Assembly (NCBI GenBank): GCA_902493795.1
Contig: CABUQZ010000031.1
Span: 1-12,500 of the forward strand
Origin: an uncultured Clostridium sp.
GTDB taxonomy: Bacteria; Bacillota_I; Bacilli_A; RF39; UBA660
Direction of reading: 5' to 3'
DNA length: 12,500 nt
Positions 6,012 to 12,227 of this stretch are shown here, in pieces. The notes under the pieces were generated by a model that saw nothing but the letters and a program-made list of their open reading frames with translations, was not told the origin of the DNA and searched no databases. Made by a program: the position numbers and the translations under genes. Numbering within the stretch: the stretch's first letter is position 1; every line of letters starts with the position of its first letter.

Positions 6012-7387
6012 TATTTAGATTTCTCCTTTTTTCCTTTAGTATCTTGTGAATCATCGTAATAGTAATATCCACCATAACCACCTTTTTTAGCAGGTACGTT
6101 ATTAGCAACTGCACCAGCAAGTTTAGCACCTACTCCTTCAAGAGTCTTCTTAGCATTTAAAAGTACTGTCTTTGGAGTATGATTAATTGAACTAACTAAT
6201 ACTACTTGATCAACAATTGAAGATAAAATCAAAGAATCAGAAAGTCCAGTAACAGGAGCAGAGTCAAGAATGATAACATCAAATTTTTTCTTTAATAAAG
6301 TAAGAAGTTCAGAGTTCTTTTTAGAACTTAACAATTCACTTGGATTTGGTGGATATGTACCACGAGGAATTATTGATAAATTCTTTATACTTGTCTTAAA
6401 TAAATAATTATCATAGTTTTCAACATCTTCGATAAGAAGATTTGAAAGTCCATAACGACCATTTACACCAAATGATTTATGAAGTACTCCCTTTCTTAAG
6501 TCACAATCTATTATTAATACTTTTTTACCAGTTTGAGCAAAACTTATTGCTAAATTTGCACTTATAAAACTTTTTCCATCACCAGGAATACTACTAGTAA
6601 CAAGAATAGTTTTAACCTTATGATCTACTGATGAAAATTGTAAGTTAGCTCTTAAATTTCTTATACTTTCACTTGTAAGAGAGTTTGGTTTATCGTTAAC
6701 TATTAACGTTGAAAAATCAGGGCTCTTACAAACCTTTGAAAGAATTGGTAATTTTAATTCTTCCTCTAATGAATCAACATCTCTTAATGTATCATCAAAG
6801 TAATATATTACAAATATAACAGCACTTGTTAGTACGATTCCAAGTACACATGCAATAACTGTATCTCTTGCAGTATGTATATTAACAGGTGTTTCATTTA
6901 ATTTTGCCATATCGATAACTGATACGTTATCAAGTTTATATATTTTAGATACTTCATTACTAAATACAGATGTAATCTCATTAGAAATGATAACTGCTTC
7001 TCTTGCATTTTCATCTTTAACTATTATTTTTAATATTTCAGTATCTTCAACAGCAGAAACACTAATCTTAGAAGCTAGTTCATTATATGAATATGGTAAA
7101 TCAAGAGAATTTATAACTTGATCAAGAACAAGTCTACTCTTAACTATCTCACTATAAGTAGAAACTAGCTTTTGGTTTAATGTAATATCTTGACTAATAT
7201 CACTACTTGTAGAACTATTATTGTTATCCCTTACTAAAATAATAGTAGTATAAGTTGAATAAATTGGTTTCTTCATTAATGAGCTGTAATAAAACATTCC
7301 AATTCCAAAAACAACTGCCACTATTATCACATAGAAAATATATTTTTTATAATAATCCCAAAAATCTTTTAAATTAATTTCTTCCAT
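6011..7387 (-). CDS. fused Wzz-type chain-length domain and tyrosine autokinase (CpsC-CpsD fusion)
   Basis: 458 aa from ATG 7387, which has AAGGAAAAAGGG upstream; the frame stays open to 7441 but that part lies over the promoter. Domain order: membrane segment about 17-35; extracytoplasmic Wzz domain; second membrane segment about 175-197; then a bacterial tyrosine kinase domain with Walker A SSIPGDGKS (265-273), Walker A' LIIDCDLRKG (291-300), PPNPSELL (346-353) and Walker B VIILDSAP (371-378). The C-terminal tail is GGYGGYYYYDDS (436-447), a tyrosine cluster for autophosphorylation. Such proteins regulate length and export of surface polysaccharide. In streptococci and staphylococci these are two polypeptides; here they are one, as in Wzc. 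The phosphatase gene follows with a 1-nt overlap. Confidence 0.93.
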   Translation of the reverse strand: MEEINLKDFWDYYKKYIFYVIIVAVVFGIGMFYYSSLMKKPIYSTYTTIILVRDNNNSSTSSDISQDITLNQKLVSTYSEIVKSRLVLDQVINSLDLPYSYNELASKISVSAVEDTEILKIIVKDENAREAVIISNEITSVFSNEVSKIYKLDNVSVIDMAKLNETPVNIHTARDTVIACVLGIVLTSAVIFVIYYFDDTLRDVDSLEEELKLPILSKVCKSPDFSTLIVNDKPNSLTSESIRNLRANLQFSSVDHKVKTILVTSSIPGDGKSFISANLAISFAQTGKKVLIIDCDLRKGVLHKSFGVNGRYGLSNLLIEDVENYDNYLFKTSIKNLSIIPRGTYPPNPSELLSSKKNSELLTLLKKKFDVIILDSAPVTGLSDSLILSSIVDQVVLVSSINHTPKTVLLNAKKTLEGVGAKLAGAVANNVPAKKGGYGGYYYYDDSQDTKGKKEKSK

Positions 7388-7429
7388 AATCCCTTTTTCC
7401 TTCCAATAATAACCTTTAAAAACGCTTGT

Positions 7430-7458
7430 ATTATACCACAAGACCTCAAAAAAGTAAA
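7430..7458 (-). promoter_or_regulatory. promoter of the kinase-phosphatase operon
   Basis: On the minus strand: -35 TTTACT (7453-7458), 17-bp spacer, perfect -10 TATAAT (7430-7435) with an extended TGG just before it. Predicted start near 7423 leaves a roughly 36-nt leader before ATG 7387. Confidence 0.75.
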
Positions 7459-7477
7459 GTTATAATGAAAATAATAC

Positions 7478-7504
7478 TTGATTTTACAGACAAATTACTA
7501 TAAT
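7478..7504 (+). promoter_or_regulatory. promoter of the uraA-upp operon
   Basis: TTGATT (7478-7483) and a perfect -10 TATAAT (7499-7504), spacer 15 bp (slightly short). Transcription would start near 7511, divergent from the kinase operon. It leaves about 165 nt of leader before uraA. Confidence 0.55.
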
Positions 7505-7525
7505 ATCTTATTAAGGTGTAAAAAT

Positions 7526-7633
7526 ATGAGATTAAAAAAGAAGTGCCAAAATGAAAAATATATCACAAAATTCACTAGCTATGGTGTTTCTTCTTTAAGT
7601 TTCATTAATAAAGTATATGAGATTAATTCCTAA
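7526..7633 (+). CDS. 35-codon leader peptide of the uraA-upp operon
   Basis: The ORF begins MRLKKKCQNEKY and ends INKVYEINS. AAGGTG lies about 7 nt ahead of ATG 7526. Its TAA stop (7631-7633) is exactly the 3-nt loop of the terminator at 7621-7643, so a ribosome reaching the stop must open the hairpin. The segment just before (7585-7607) is T-rich (TGTTTCTTCTTTAAGTTTCA), placing a likely U-dependent polymerase pause upstream of the terminator. There is no run of one regulatory codon. The layout is that of a translation-coupled attenuator, as in E. coli pyrBI. Alternative: a chance ORF in a leader that is regulated differently. Confidence 0.6.
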   Translation: MRLKKKCQNEKYITKFTSYGVSSLSFINKVYEINS

Positions 7634-7657
7634 GGAATTAATCTTTTTTTATACTTT
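7610..7657 (+). terminator. leader attenuator terminator ahead of uraA
   Basis: Perfect 10-bp stem GATTAATTCC (7621-7630) / GGAATTAATC (7634-7643), 3-nt loop TAA, then seven T (7644-7650). Outer arms AAAGTATA (7610-7617) and TATACTTT (7650-7657) are also fully complementary. Only 20 bp separate this from ATG 7678 and no promoter fits there, so transcription must read through it to reach uraA. Confidence 0.85.
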
Positions 7658-7677
7658 CACCAAAAGAAAGGAAAAAT

Positions 7678-9009
7678 ATGGAAAAGAAAAAAATGACATA
7701 TGATGTCGATGAATTCCCTCCTATTGGGAAAAGTATCATCTTAGCACTACAACACTTATTTGCTATGTTTGGAGCAACTATCTTAGTACCTATTCTAGTT
7801 AACAGTGCAGCAGGTACTGAAGTATTAACAATACCAGTAGCACTAGTAACAAGTGGAATTGGAACAATTATCTATATTCTATGTACTAAAGGAAAATCTC
7901 CAGTTTATCTAGGAAGCTCATTTGCTTTTATAACACCAATTGCAGCAGGATATGCTAAATCAGGTATTGGTGGAGCTATGACTGGAATAATGGTTATTGG
8001 TATTATCTATGTAATAGTAGCATTAATAATCAAATTTGCAGGAAAGAAATGGCTTGAGAAATTATTACCACCAGTAGTAATTGGTCCAATGATTATGATT
8101 ATAGGTCTAGGTCTTGCACCATCTTGTATTGGACAAATTGGAATATCTGAAGGATCAACACTTGCTCTAAAACCATTATTAGTAGCATTCGTATCATTTA
8201 TAACTACTGCTATAATGATGACAAAAGCCAAAGGTTTTTTTAAAGTAATACCATTCTTAATTGGAATAATAGCAGGATACATAACTGCATGTCTTCTAGG
8301 AATAGTTAATTTTGATTCAGTTATGAATGCCGAATGGATACAAGTACCTAAATTTGTAATACCATTTGTCGATTATGAAATTAACTTTGGAGCAATTTTA
8401 ACAATAGCACCAATAGCACTAGTAACACTTTGTGAACACATTGGAGATCACACTTCCCTATCTAATATTATCGATAAAAACTTAATCGAAGACCCAGGGC
8501 TTGATAAAACCCTAATGGGAGATGGACTAGCAACTCTTGCTGCAGGAGCTTTAGGTGGACCTGCAAACACAACATATGGAGAAAACACAAGTGTTGTAGG
8601 AATGACTAAAGTTGCATCAGTTAAAGTAATAGCACTTGCAGCAGTATTTGCAATAGTAATAGGTTTCTTTGGAAAATTCACTGCTTTAATAGGAACAATT
8701 CCTAATGCTGTTTTAGGAGGAGTATCACTTCTACTATATGGATTCATTGCAGTAAATGGACTTAAAGTATTAATTAAAAATCAAACAAACTTTGAAGACC
8801 CTAAAAACGTTATTGTAGCAAGTACAATGTTAGTTCTAGGTTTAGGTGGAGCAGTTTTATCAATAACAAATAACGATATAAACTTAACAATATCAGGAAT
8901 GAGTTTAGCATCAATTGCAGGTATCATTCTAAATTTGATATTACCAAGTGAAAAAGAAGAAATAATAGAAAAAGAAAATAAACCAAAAAATAAAAAGAAA
9001 AATAAATAA
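7678..9009 (+). CDS. uraA: uracil permease (UraA, NCS2/NAT family)
   Basis: 443 aa, typical for a proton-coupled nucleobase transporter of the cytoplasmic membrane with about 14 segments. Landmarks: FPPIGKSIILALQHLFAMFGA at the N-terminus, SPVYLGSSFAFITP (TM3 half-helix), LCEHIGDH with E253/H254, and GGPANTTYGENTSV with E302. The 49-residue distance between the two glutamates equals that between uracil-binding E241 and E290 of E. coli UraA. TLMGDGLATLAAGALGG lies between them. The last 30 residues are a very basic/acidic tail, KENKPKNKKKNK. AAAGGA supports ATG 7678. Substrate uracil rather than xanthine is backed by the UPRT gene 8 bp downstream. Expression is probably set by the leader attenuator. 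Confidence 0.93.
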   Translation: MEKKKMTYDVDEFPPIGKSIILALQHLFAMFGATILVPILVNSAAGTEVLTIPVALVTSGIGTIIYILCTKGKSPVYLGSSFAFITPIAAGYAKSGIGGAMTGIMVIGIIYVIVALIIKFAGKKWLEKLLPPVVIGPMIMIIGLGLAPSCIGQIGISEGSTLALKPLLVAFVSFITTAIMMTKAKGFFKVIPFLIGIIAGYITACLLGIVNFDSVMNAEWIQVPKFVIPFVDYEINFGAILTIAPIALVTLCEHIGDHTSLSNIIDKNLIEDPGLDKTLMGDGLATLAAGALGGPANTTYGENTSVVGMTKVASVKVIALAAVFAIVIGFFGKFTALIGTIPNAVLGGVSLLLYGFIAVNGLKVLIKNQTNFEDPKNVIVASTMLVLGLGGAVLSITNNDINLTISGMSLASIAGIILNLILPSEKEEIIEKENKPKNKKKNK

Positions 9010-9017
9010 GGAGATCT

Positions 9018-9647
9018 ATGAAAAACGTATATGAATTAAACCATCCTCTAATTGAACATAAATTAGCAATACTAAGAGATAAAAAAACAGGTACCAAAGA
9101 GTTTAGAGAATTAATAAGTGAAATAGCAATGTTTTTGTGTTACGAAGCAATGAAAGATGCAAAACTAGATGACATTACTATTGAAACACCAATTACTAAA
9201 ACTAAAGCTAAAAAACTAAACGAAGAAAATTATGCTTTCGTACCAATTCTAAGAGCAGGAATGGGACTACTTGATGGAGTTATAAAAGTTATTCCAAATG
9301 CTAAAATAGGACACATTGGAATGTATCGAGATGAGAAGACATTTACACCACACAATTACTTCTTTAAAGTACCAAAAGGAATTGAAAATCGTGAAGTAAT
9401 AATTCTAGATCCTATGCTTGCTACTGGAGGTTCTTTAATGGATGCAATAGAACTTCTAAAAGAACACAATGTCAAAAAAATTAAATTCATCTGTGTAATA
9501 GCATCAAAAGAAGGACTACAAAAAGTAACAAAAAAGTATAAAGATATTAAAATATATTGTGCTCATATAGATGAAGAATTAAATGAAAACAAATACATAG
9601 TACCAGGTTTAGGTGACGCTGGAGATAGAATCTACGGAACAAAATAA
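9018..9647 (+). CDS. upp: uracil phosphoribosyltransferase
   Basis: 209 aa, the standard length of bacterial UPRT, which converts uracil plus PRPP to UMP in pyrimidine salvage. The PRPP-binding motif VIILDPMLATGGS has D131-P-M-L-A-T-G-G-S139. FVPILRAGMGLLDG is the conserved dimer/active-site segment, and the C-terminus IVPGLGDAGDRIYGTK is the uracil-binding signature of the family. AAGGAG lies 4 nt before ATG 9018, and the gene starts 8 bp after the permease stop, so the imported base is captured directly by the next enzyme. Nothing looks truncated. Confidence 0.97.
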   Translation: MKNVYELNHPLIEHKLAILRDKKTGTKEFRELISEIAMFLCYEAMKDAKLDDITIETPITKTKAKKLNEENYAFVPILRAGMGLLDGVIKVIPNAKIGHIGMYRDEKTFTPHNYFFKVPKGIENREVIILDPMLATGGSLMDAIELLKEHNVKKIKFICVIASKEGLQKVTKKYKDIKIYCAHIDEELNENKYIVPGLGDAGDRIYGTK

Positions 9648-9651
9648 AAAG

Positions 9652-9691
9652 AAAAAGAATAAGCTAAAAACTAATAGTTTATTCTTTTTTT
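9652..9691. terminator. bidirectional terminator between upp and the VanZ gene
   Basis: 14-bp stem with one G-U pair: AAAAAGAATAAGCT (9652-9665) / AGTTTATTCTTTTT (9676-9689), 10-nt loop, T7 on the plus strand and a U-rich tail on the minus strand. It ends upp (stop 9647) on plus and the VanZ gene on minus, whose TAG stop (9673-9671) lies in the loop. Confidence 0.85.
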
Positions 9692-10123
9692 ACGCTTAAA
9701 AATACTACTAAAAAAGAAAAATATCAAACATCCTACTACTGCCCCACTTGTATCTATTAAGCAGTCTTTAAACATAGGAGTCCTATTTGCTACAAACATT
9801 TGATGAACTTCGTCAGTTACTGAATAAAGAAAACATAAAAATACGCAAATAACAAAATTAAAATATTTACTTTTCTTAAAATGTTTTAAATAATTTACAA
9901 GTAATATTGCTAAAATAAAATATTCAAAGAAATGAGATGCTTTTCTAAATATATAATGTGCATTATTAAATAATTTTGTACTATTTGATACTTCTTGATT
10001 ATTAATTATTCCTGTTAATATCTGTTTACTCATTTTATTGCTTATATTACCAGACATACTAGACATTATAAATATAAATAACATACATAAAAAAACTAAT
10101 AAAAGGCTTGTCTTCTTACTCAT
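9671..10123 (-). CDS. VanZ-family membrane protein (copy 1)
   Basis: 150 aa with four likely membrane segments (about 5-20, 62-80, 87-103, 126-142). VanZ-like signature residues are present: FRKASHFFEYFILAILL with H64 and E67, then LYSVTDEVHQMF with D104/E105/H107/Q108, R114, and D120/D124 in FKDCLIDTSGAVVG. VanZ proteins are membrane proteins linked to teicoplanin resistance in one known case and otherwise of unclear envelope function; resistance should not be inferred here. ATG 10123 has AAAGGTGAT upstream. It lies 43 bp after the 312-aa gene and could share its transcript. Confidence 0.85.
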   Translation of the reverse strand: MSKKTSLLLVFLCMLFIFIMSSMSGNISNKMSKQILTGIINNQEVSNSTKLFNNAHYIFRKASHFFEYFILAILLVNYLKHFKKSKYFNFVICVFLCFLYSVTDEVHQMFVANRTPMFKDCLIDTSGAVVGCLIFFFFSSIFKRKKRINY

Positions 10124-10166
10124 TTTATCACCTTTTATTAGTTTGTCTAAATTCTTATTTTGTATT

Positions 10167-11105
10167 CTATTTTGTGAAATCTAATTTATTGATATAATCT
10201 ACTATTTTATAGTATTCTTCTCTATGAGATAAATTAAACTTATTATATTTTTTTATTTGTTTTTCAAAACGATATTTATATTTTTCTTTTTCTTCTTTTG
10301 TAAGTTTTGTATTATTTTCTAAATCTTCTTCATATATTAATTGTTTTTTTCCTGAATTAATTGTAATTCTATCAATACTAATAGGGAGATAAAACTCGTT
10401 TTCGATAAATAACATATTTGCTTTTTCTTCTTTTATTCTAGGATCAAATACTTTTAGAACAAGAAGTCCTATATCATCAGTTATGTTAGTTGCAACAATA
10501 GCGTTTTTTGGTTGATTAGTAACAACTGATTCATTTAGAGTACACTCAATGTTATAACCTCTAAAAACACCAGATGTAAAAAATTCTAAAGAGTCACCCA
10601 TTATAACCCTATATATATTAGGAAATTTTTCTATTAAATTTTCATAAATATAATCTTTCTTAGTCATAAATATTTCAAAGATATTATTATCTTCCATATC
10701 AAATTTAACATACTTACTACTTTCTTGATATTTGTTTGTTAAAACAGAATTAGGTACAACTATTTTTAATAATGGAATTGGTATTTCAGTATTTACATCT
10801 GGATCAATTAATCTTTCAAGTGGTAATGTTTTATACTCTACATCATCTTTATTTTCTTTATCGATCATTTTAATATGTATTTTAGTATCATGAATACCAT
10901 CACTTTTATGATACGTTATTTCTACTATTTTAGAAGAATCAAATTCTATATCTTCATACAAAGAATACATTCTCATACATTTTATATTTAACTTACATAA
11001 ATCTATTTTAGGTACAATTTTAAAAGCACATTTATCTTTATCAGAATTAAGTTCAATAATTCTTAAAACATCATAACCATTCTTAGTAATTGCTATCTTC
11101 TTCAT
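10167..11105 (-). CDS. hypothetical protein, 312 aa, between two VanZ-family genes
   Basis: Not recognised. The frame extends up to ATG 11159, but that codon lies in the terminator of the upstream gene; ATG 11105, giving MKKIAITKNGYDVLRI, follows GAGGTG and a TATAAT box and is preferred. No signal peptide or membrane segment, so it should be cytoplasmic. Residues 1-260 look mostly beta-stranded, with repeated lysine/isoleucine strands (KIVEITYHKSDGIHD, IPIPLLKIVVPNSVL, AIVATNITDDIGLLVLKV). The last 55 residues are a charged helix (KLTKEEKEKYKYRFEKQIKKY) with coiled-coil potential. Function cannot be assigned; neighbours suggest an envelope-related context only. Confidence 0.75.
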   Translation of the reverse strand: MKKIAITKNGYDVLRIIELNSDKDKCAFKIVPKIDLCKLNIKCMRMYSLYEDIEFDSSKIVEITYHKSDGIHDTKIHIKMIDKENKDDVEYKTLPLERLIDPDVNTEIPIPLLKIVVPNSVLTNKYQESSKYVKFDMEDNNIFEIFMTKKDYIYENLIEKFPNIYRVIMGDSLEFFTSGVFRGYNIECTLNESVVTNQPKNAIVATNITDDIGLLVLKVFDPRIKEEKANMLFIENEFYLPISIDRITINSGKKQLIYEEDLENNTKLTKEEKEKYKYRFEKQIKKYNKFNLSHREEYYKIVDYINKLDFTK

Positions 11106-11117
11106 AAACACCTCAAT

Positions 11118-11130
11118 ACAATATATAACT
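11118..11130 (-). promoter_or_regulatory. -10-like element ahead of the 312-aa gene
   Basis: A TATAAT box lies in the short gap between the upstream VanZ terminator (T tract 11147-11141) and ATG 11105, on the minus strand. No good -35 is visible because the expected position falls in the terminator hairpin. The gene may be made partly by readthrough. Confidence 0.35.
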
Positions 11131-11140
11131 ATTATACAAT

Positions 11141-11170
11141 AAAAAAAGAATAGCTTCATCTAACTATTCT
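11141..11170 (-). terminator. terminator of the second VanZ gene
   Basis: 7-bp stem AGAATAG (11147-11153) / CTATTCT (11164-11170), 10-nt loop, and seven U on the minus strand (11147-11141). The VanZ TAG stop (11162-11160) is in the loop. The stem is short, so readthrough into the next gene is plausible. Confidence 0.6.
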
Positions 11171-11654
11171 CCAACTTTTTATGTTTTTTTAATTTATTTA
11201 CAACAAATATTAAGAAAAGTCCTACACATCCTCCAAATGTATCAAGAACAACATCTGAAAACTGCCCAGTTCTTTCTCTAAATAACTGATGAAATTCATC
11301 ACTACAAGCATACAAGAAACAAACTAAAACACTAGAAATTATTAATTTTTTATTTCTAAAACCACTCTGATAAAACGCATTATACAAAAGTAATGTTAAT
11401 ATCAAATATTCTATTGCATGTAAACTCTTTCTAACAGGATAATTTAACTTTTTAGAAATACTATTTACCTTCGATGGATTATTAGAATAATTAGTTATTC
11501 CAACATTATTAGTAACATCAACAGTTTTATCAATAATAGTTGCTATTCCACCAACACTTTTGTTATAGGAATCAATTCCCTTAATGTCAGATAGAATAAA
11601 AATTACAAGCATCCATAGTACAACTAAAATCCACGAAATATTTCTTTTATTCAT
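11160..11654 (-). CDS. VanZ-family membrane protein (copy 2)
   Basis: 164 aa from ATG 11654, chosen because GGAG lies 9 nt before it; the in-frame TTG at 11669 overlaps that site. Four likely membrane segments (about 7-22, 78-95, 104-118, 140-153). VanZ signature: YPVRKSLHAIEYLILTLLL with H79 and E82, LYACSDEFHQLFRERTGQF with D119/E120/H122/Q123 and R128, then DVVLDTFGGCVG with D134/D138. It carries a longer loop after the first helix (residues 25-72) than copy 1, so the two are diverged paralogues rather than a recent duplication. Role in the envelope is unknown. Confidence 0.88.
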   Translation of the reverse strand: MNKRNISWILVVLWMLVIFILSDIKGIDSYNKSVGGIATIIDKTVDVTNNVGITNYSNNPSKVNSISKKLNYPVRKSLHAIEYLILTLLLYNAFYQSGFRNKKLIISSVLVCFLYACSDEFHQLFRERTGQFSDVVLDTFGGCVGLFLIFVVNKLKKHKKLENS

Positions 11655-11655
11655 A

Positions 11656-11772
11656 TTATTTTTCTCCAAATATATCTCTTGTATAAATCTTCTCTACTTT
11701 TTCAGGTATAAAATCAAGTACATATATCTCAATATTTTGACATAAAAGTATGATTAGAAATAAACCAACATA
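11656..11772 (-). pseudogene. possible C-terminal remnant of a lost gene
   Basis: A 38-codon open stretch with no start codon follows a TGA at 11775-11773. It ends CQNIEIYVLDFIPEKVEKIY then TRDIFGEK, with its TAA placed between the ribosome site and ATG of the VanZ gene. The well-formed protein-like ending and the coupled stop suggest the tail of a truncated gene. It is short and may be chance. Confidence 0.25.
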
Positions 11773-11814
11773 TCAGTTCAAACTACTACTATTTTCATTA
11801 ATTCAATAATCTTC

Positions 11815-12213
11815 TTATTTAGATAATTTTCCACTTGCTAAGCTTAATATTTTTTCATAATCATTTGGGCTTCCAAAATATATTACTTGCTGATTTTTTG
11901 AATGATTCTCAGTTCCTTTATCTGAAAAATAAAAACCGTTTTTTAATTTATCTTCAATCATTTTATAGCTATAAGAAAAACTAGGAGTAAAGATATTATT
12001 CCAAATACAAACTACATCATAGTGTTTAAAATATTGTATAGTATATGTGTAATTTAATCTTTTTAAATTTTTTGTCCCATTAATTCTCATTCTATCATCT
12101 TTGTCTACATTTTGATTACTAGTATTAGCTAGAAAAAACATATTATTACTGATTTTATTTGACTGAATGAAATTTGATAGTTTTTCTTTTAAGATTTCAA
12201 AAGTATTTTCCAT
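11815..12213 (-). CDS. hypothetical protein, 132 aa, downstream of the UDP-GlcNAc 2-epimerase gene
   Basis: Not recognised. ATG 12213 has GGAG 8 nt upstream, and this site directly follows the stop of the epimerase gene (14 bp between genes), so it is cotranscribed. Soluble, no signal peptide. The N-terminal 25 residues are a likely helix (FEILKEKLSNFIQSNKI). The middle holds aromatic strands (NYTYTIQYFKHYDVVCIWNNI), and the C-terminal part carries KGTENHSKNQQVIYFGSPND, which is loop- and strand-rich. Length and composition suggest a single small domain. A link to surface sugar synthesis rests on gene order only. No terminator is obvious after it. Confidence 0.7.
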   Translation of the reverse strand: MENTFEILKEKLSNFIQSNKISNNMFFLANTSNQNVDKDDRMRINGTKNLKRLNYTYTIQYFKHYDVVCIWNNIFTPSFSYSYKMIEDKLKNGFYFSDKGTENHSKNQQVIYFGSPNDYEKILSLASGKLSK

Positions 12214-12227
12214 ATTTAACTCCTAAG

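Noticed and set aside
7388..7441. N-terminal extension of the kinase to 7441
   Set aside because: This stretch covers the extended -10 promoter; ATG 7387 has its own ribosome site and begins the usual N-terminal pattern.
7511..7660. Purine riboswitch or PyrR-binding leader upstream of uraA
   Set aside because: Neither the purine aptamer core nor a PyrR-type binding loop could be recognised by eye; the ORF-in-terminator layout explains the leader better. A covariance-model search would settle it.
8007..8282. 91-codon minus-strand ORF inside uraA
   Set aside because: It is antisense to conserved membrane segments of the permease, with low-complexity Ile/Thr/Asn composition and no ribosome site.
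8448..8747. 99-codon minus-strand ORF inside uraA
   Set aside because: It lies opposite the most conserved part of the permease (uracil-binding glutamates), so it is a shadow of that gene.
11106..11159. N-terminal extension of the 312-aa protein to 11159
   Set aside because: The upstream ATG lies in the terminator of the previous gene with no ribosome site; ATG 11105 follows GAGGTG.
9671..11654. Glycopeptide-resistance locus based on VanZ similarity
   Set aside because: There are no vanH/A/X/R/S-type genes here; VanZ-family proteins are widespread in susceptible Bacillota.
11656..11840. TGA read as Trp to extend the frame upstream of the second VanZ gene
   Set aside because: The extension would need two in-frame TGA codons in a short AT-rich gap and then reaches a TAA, while all recognised genes use TGG for Trp.
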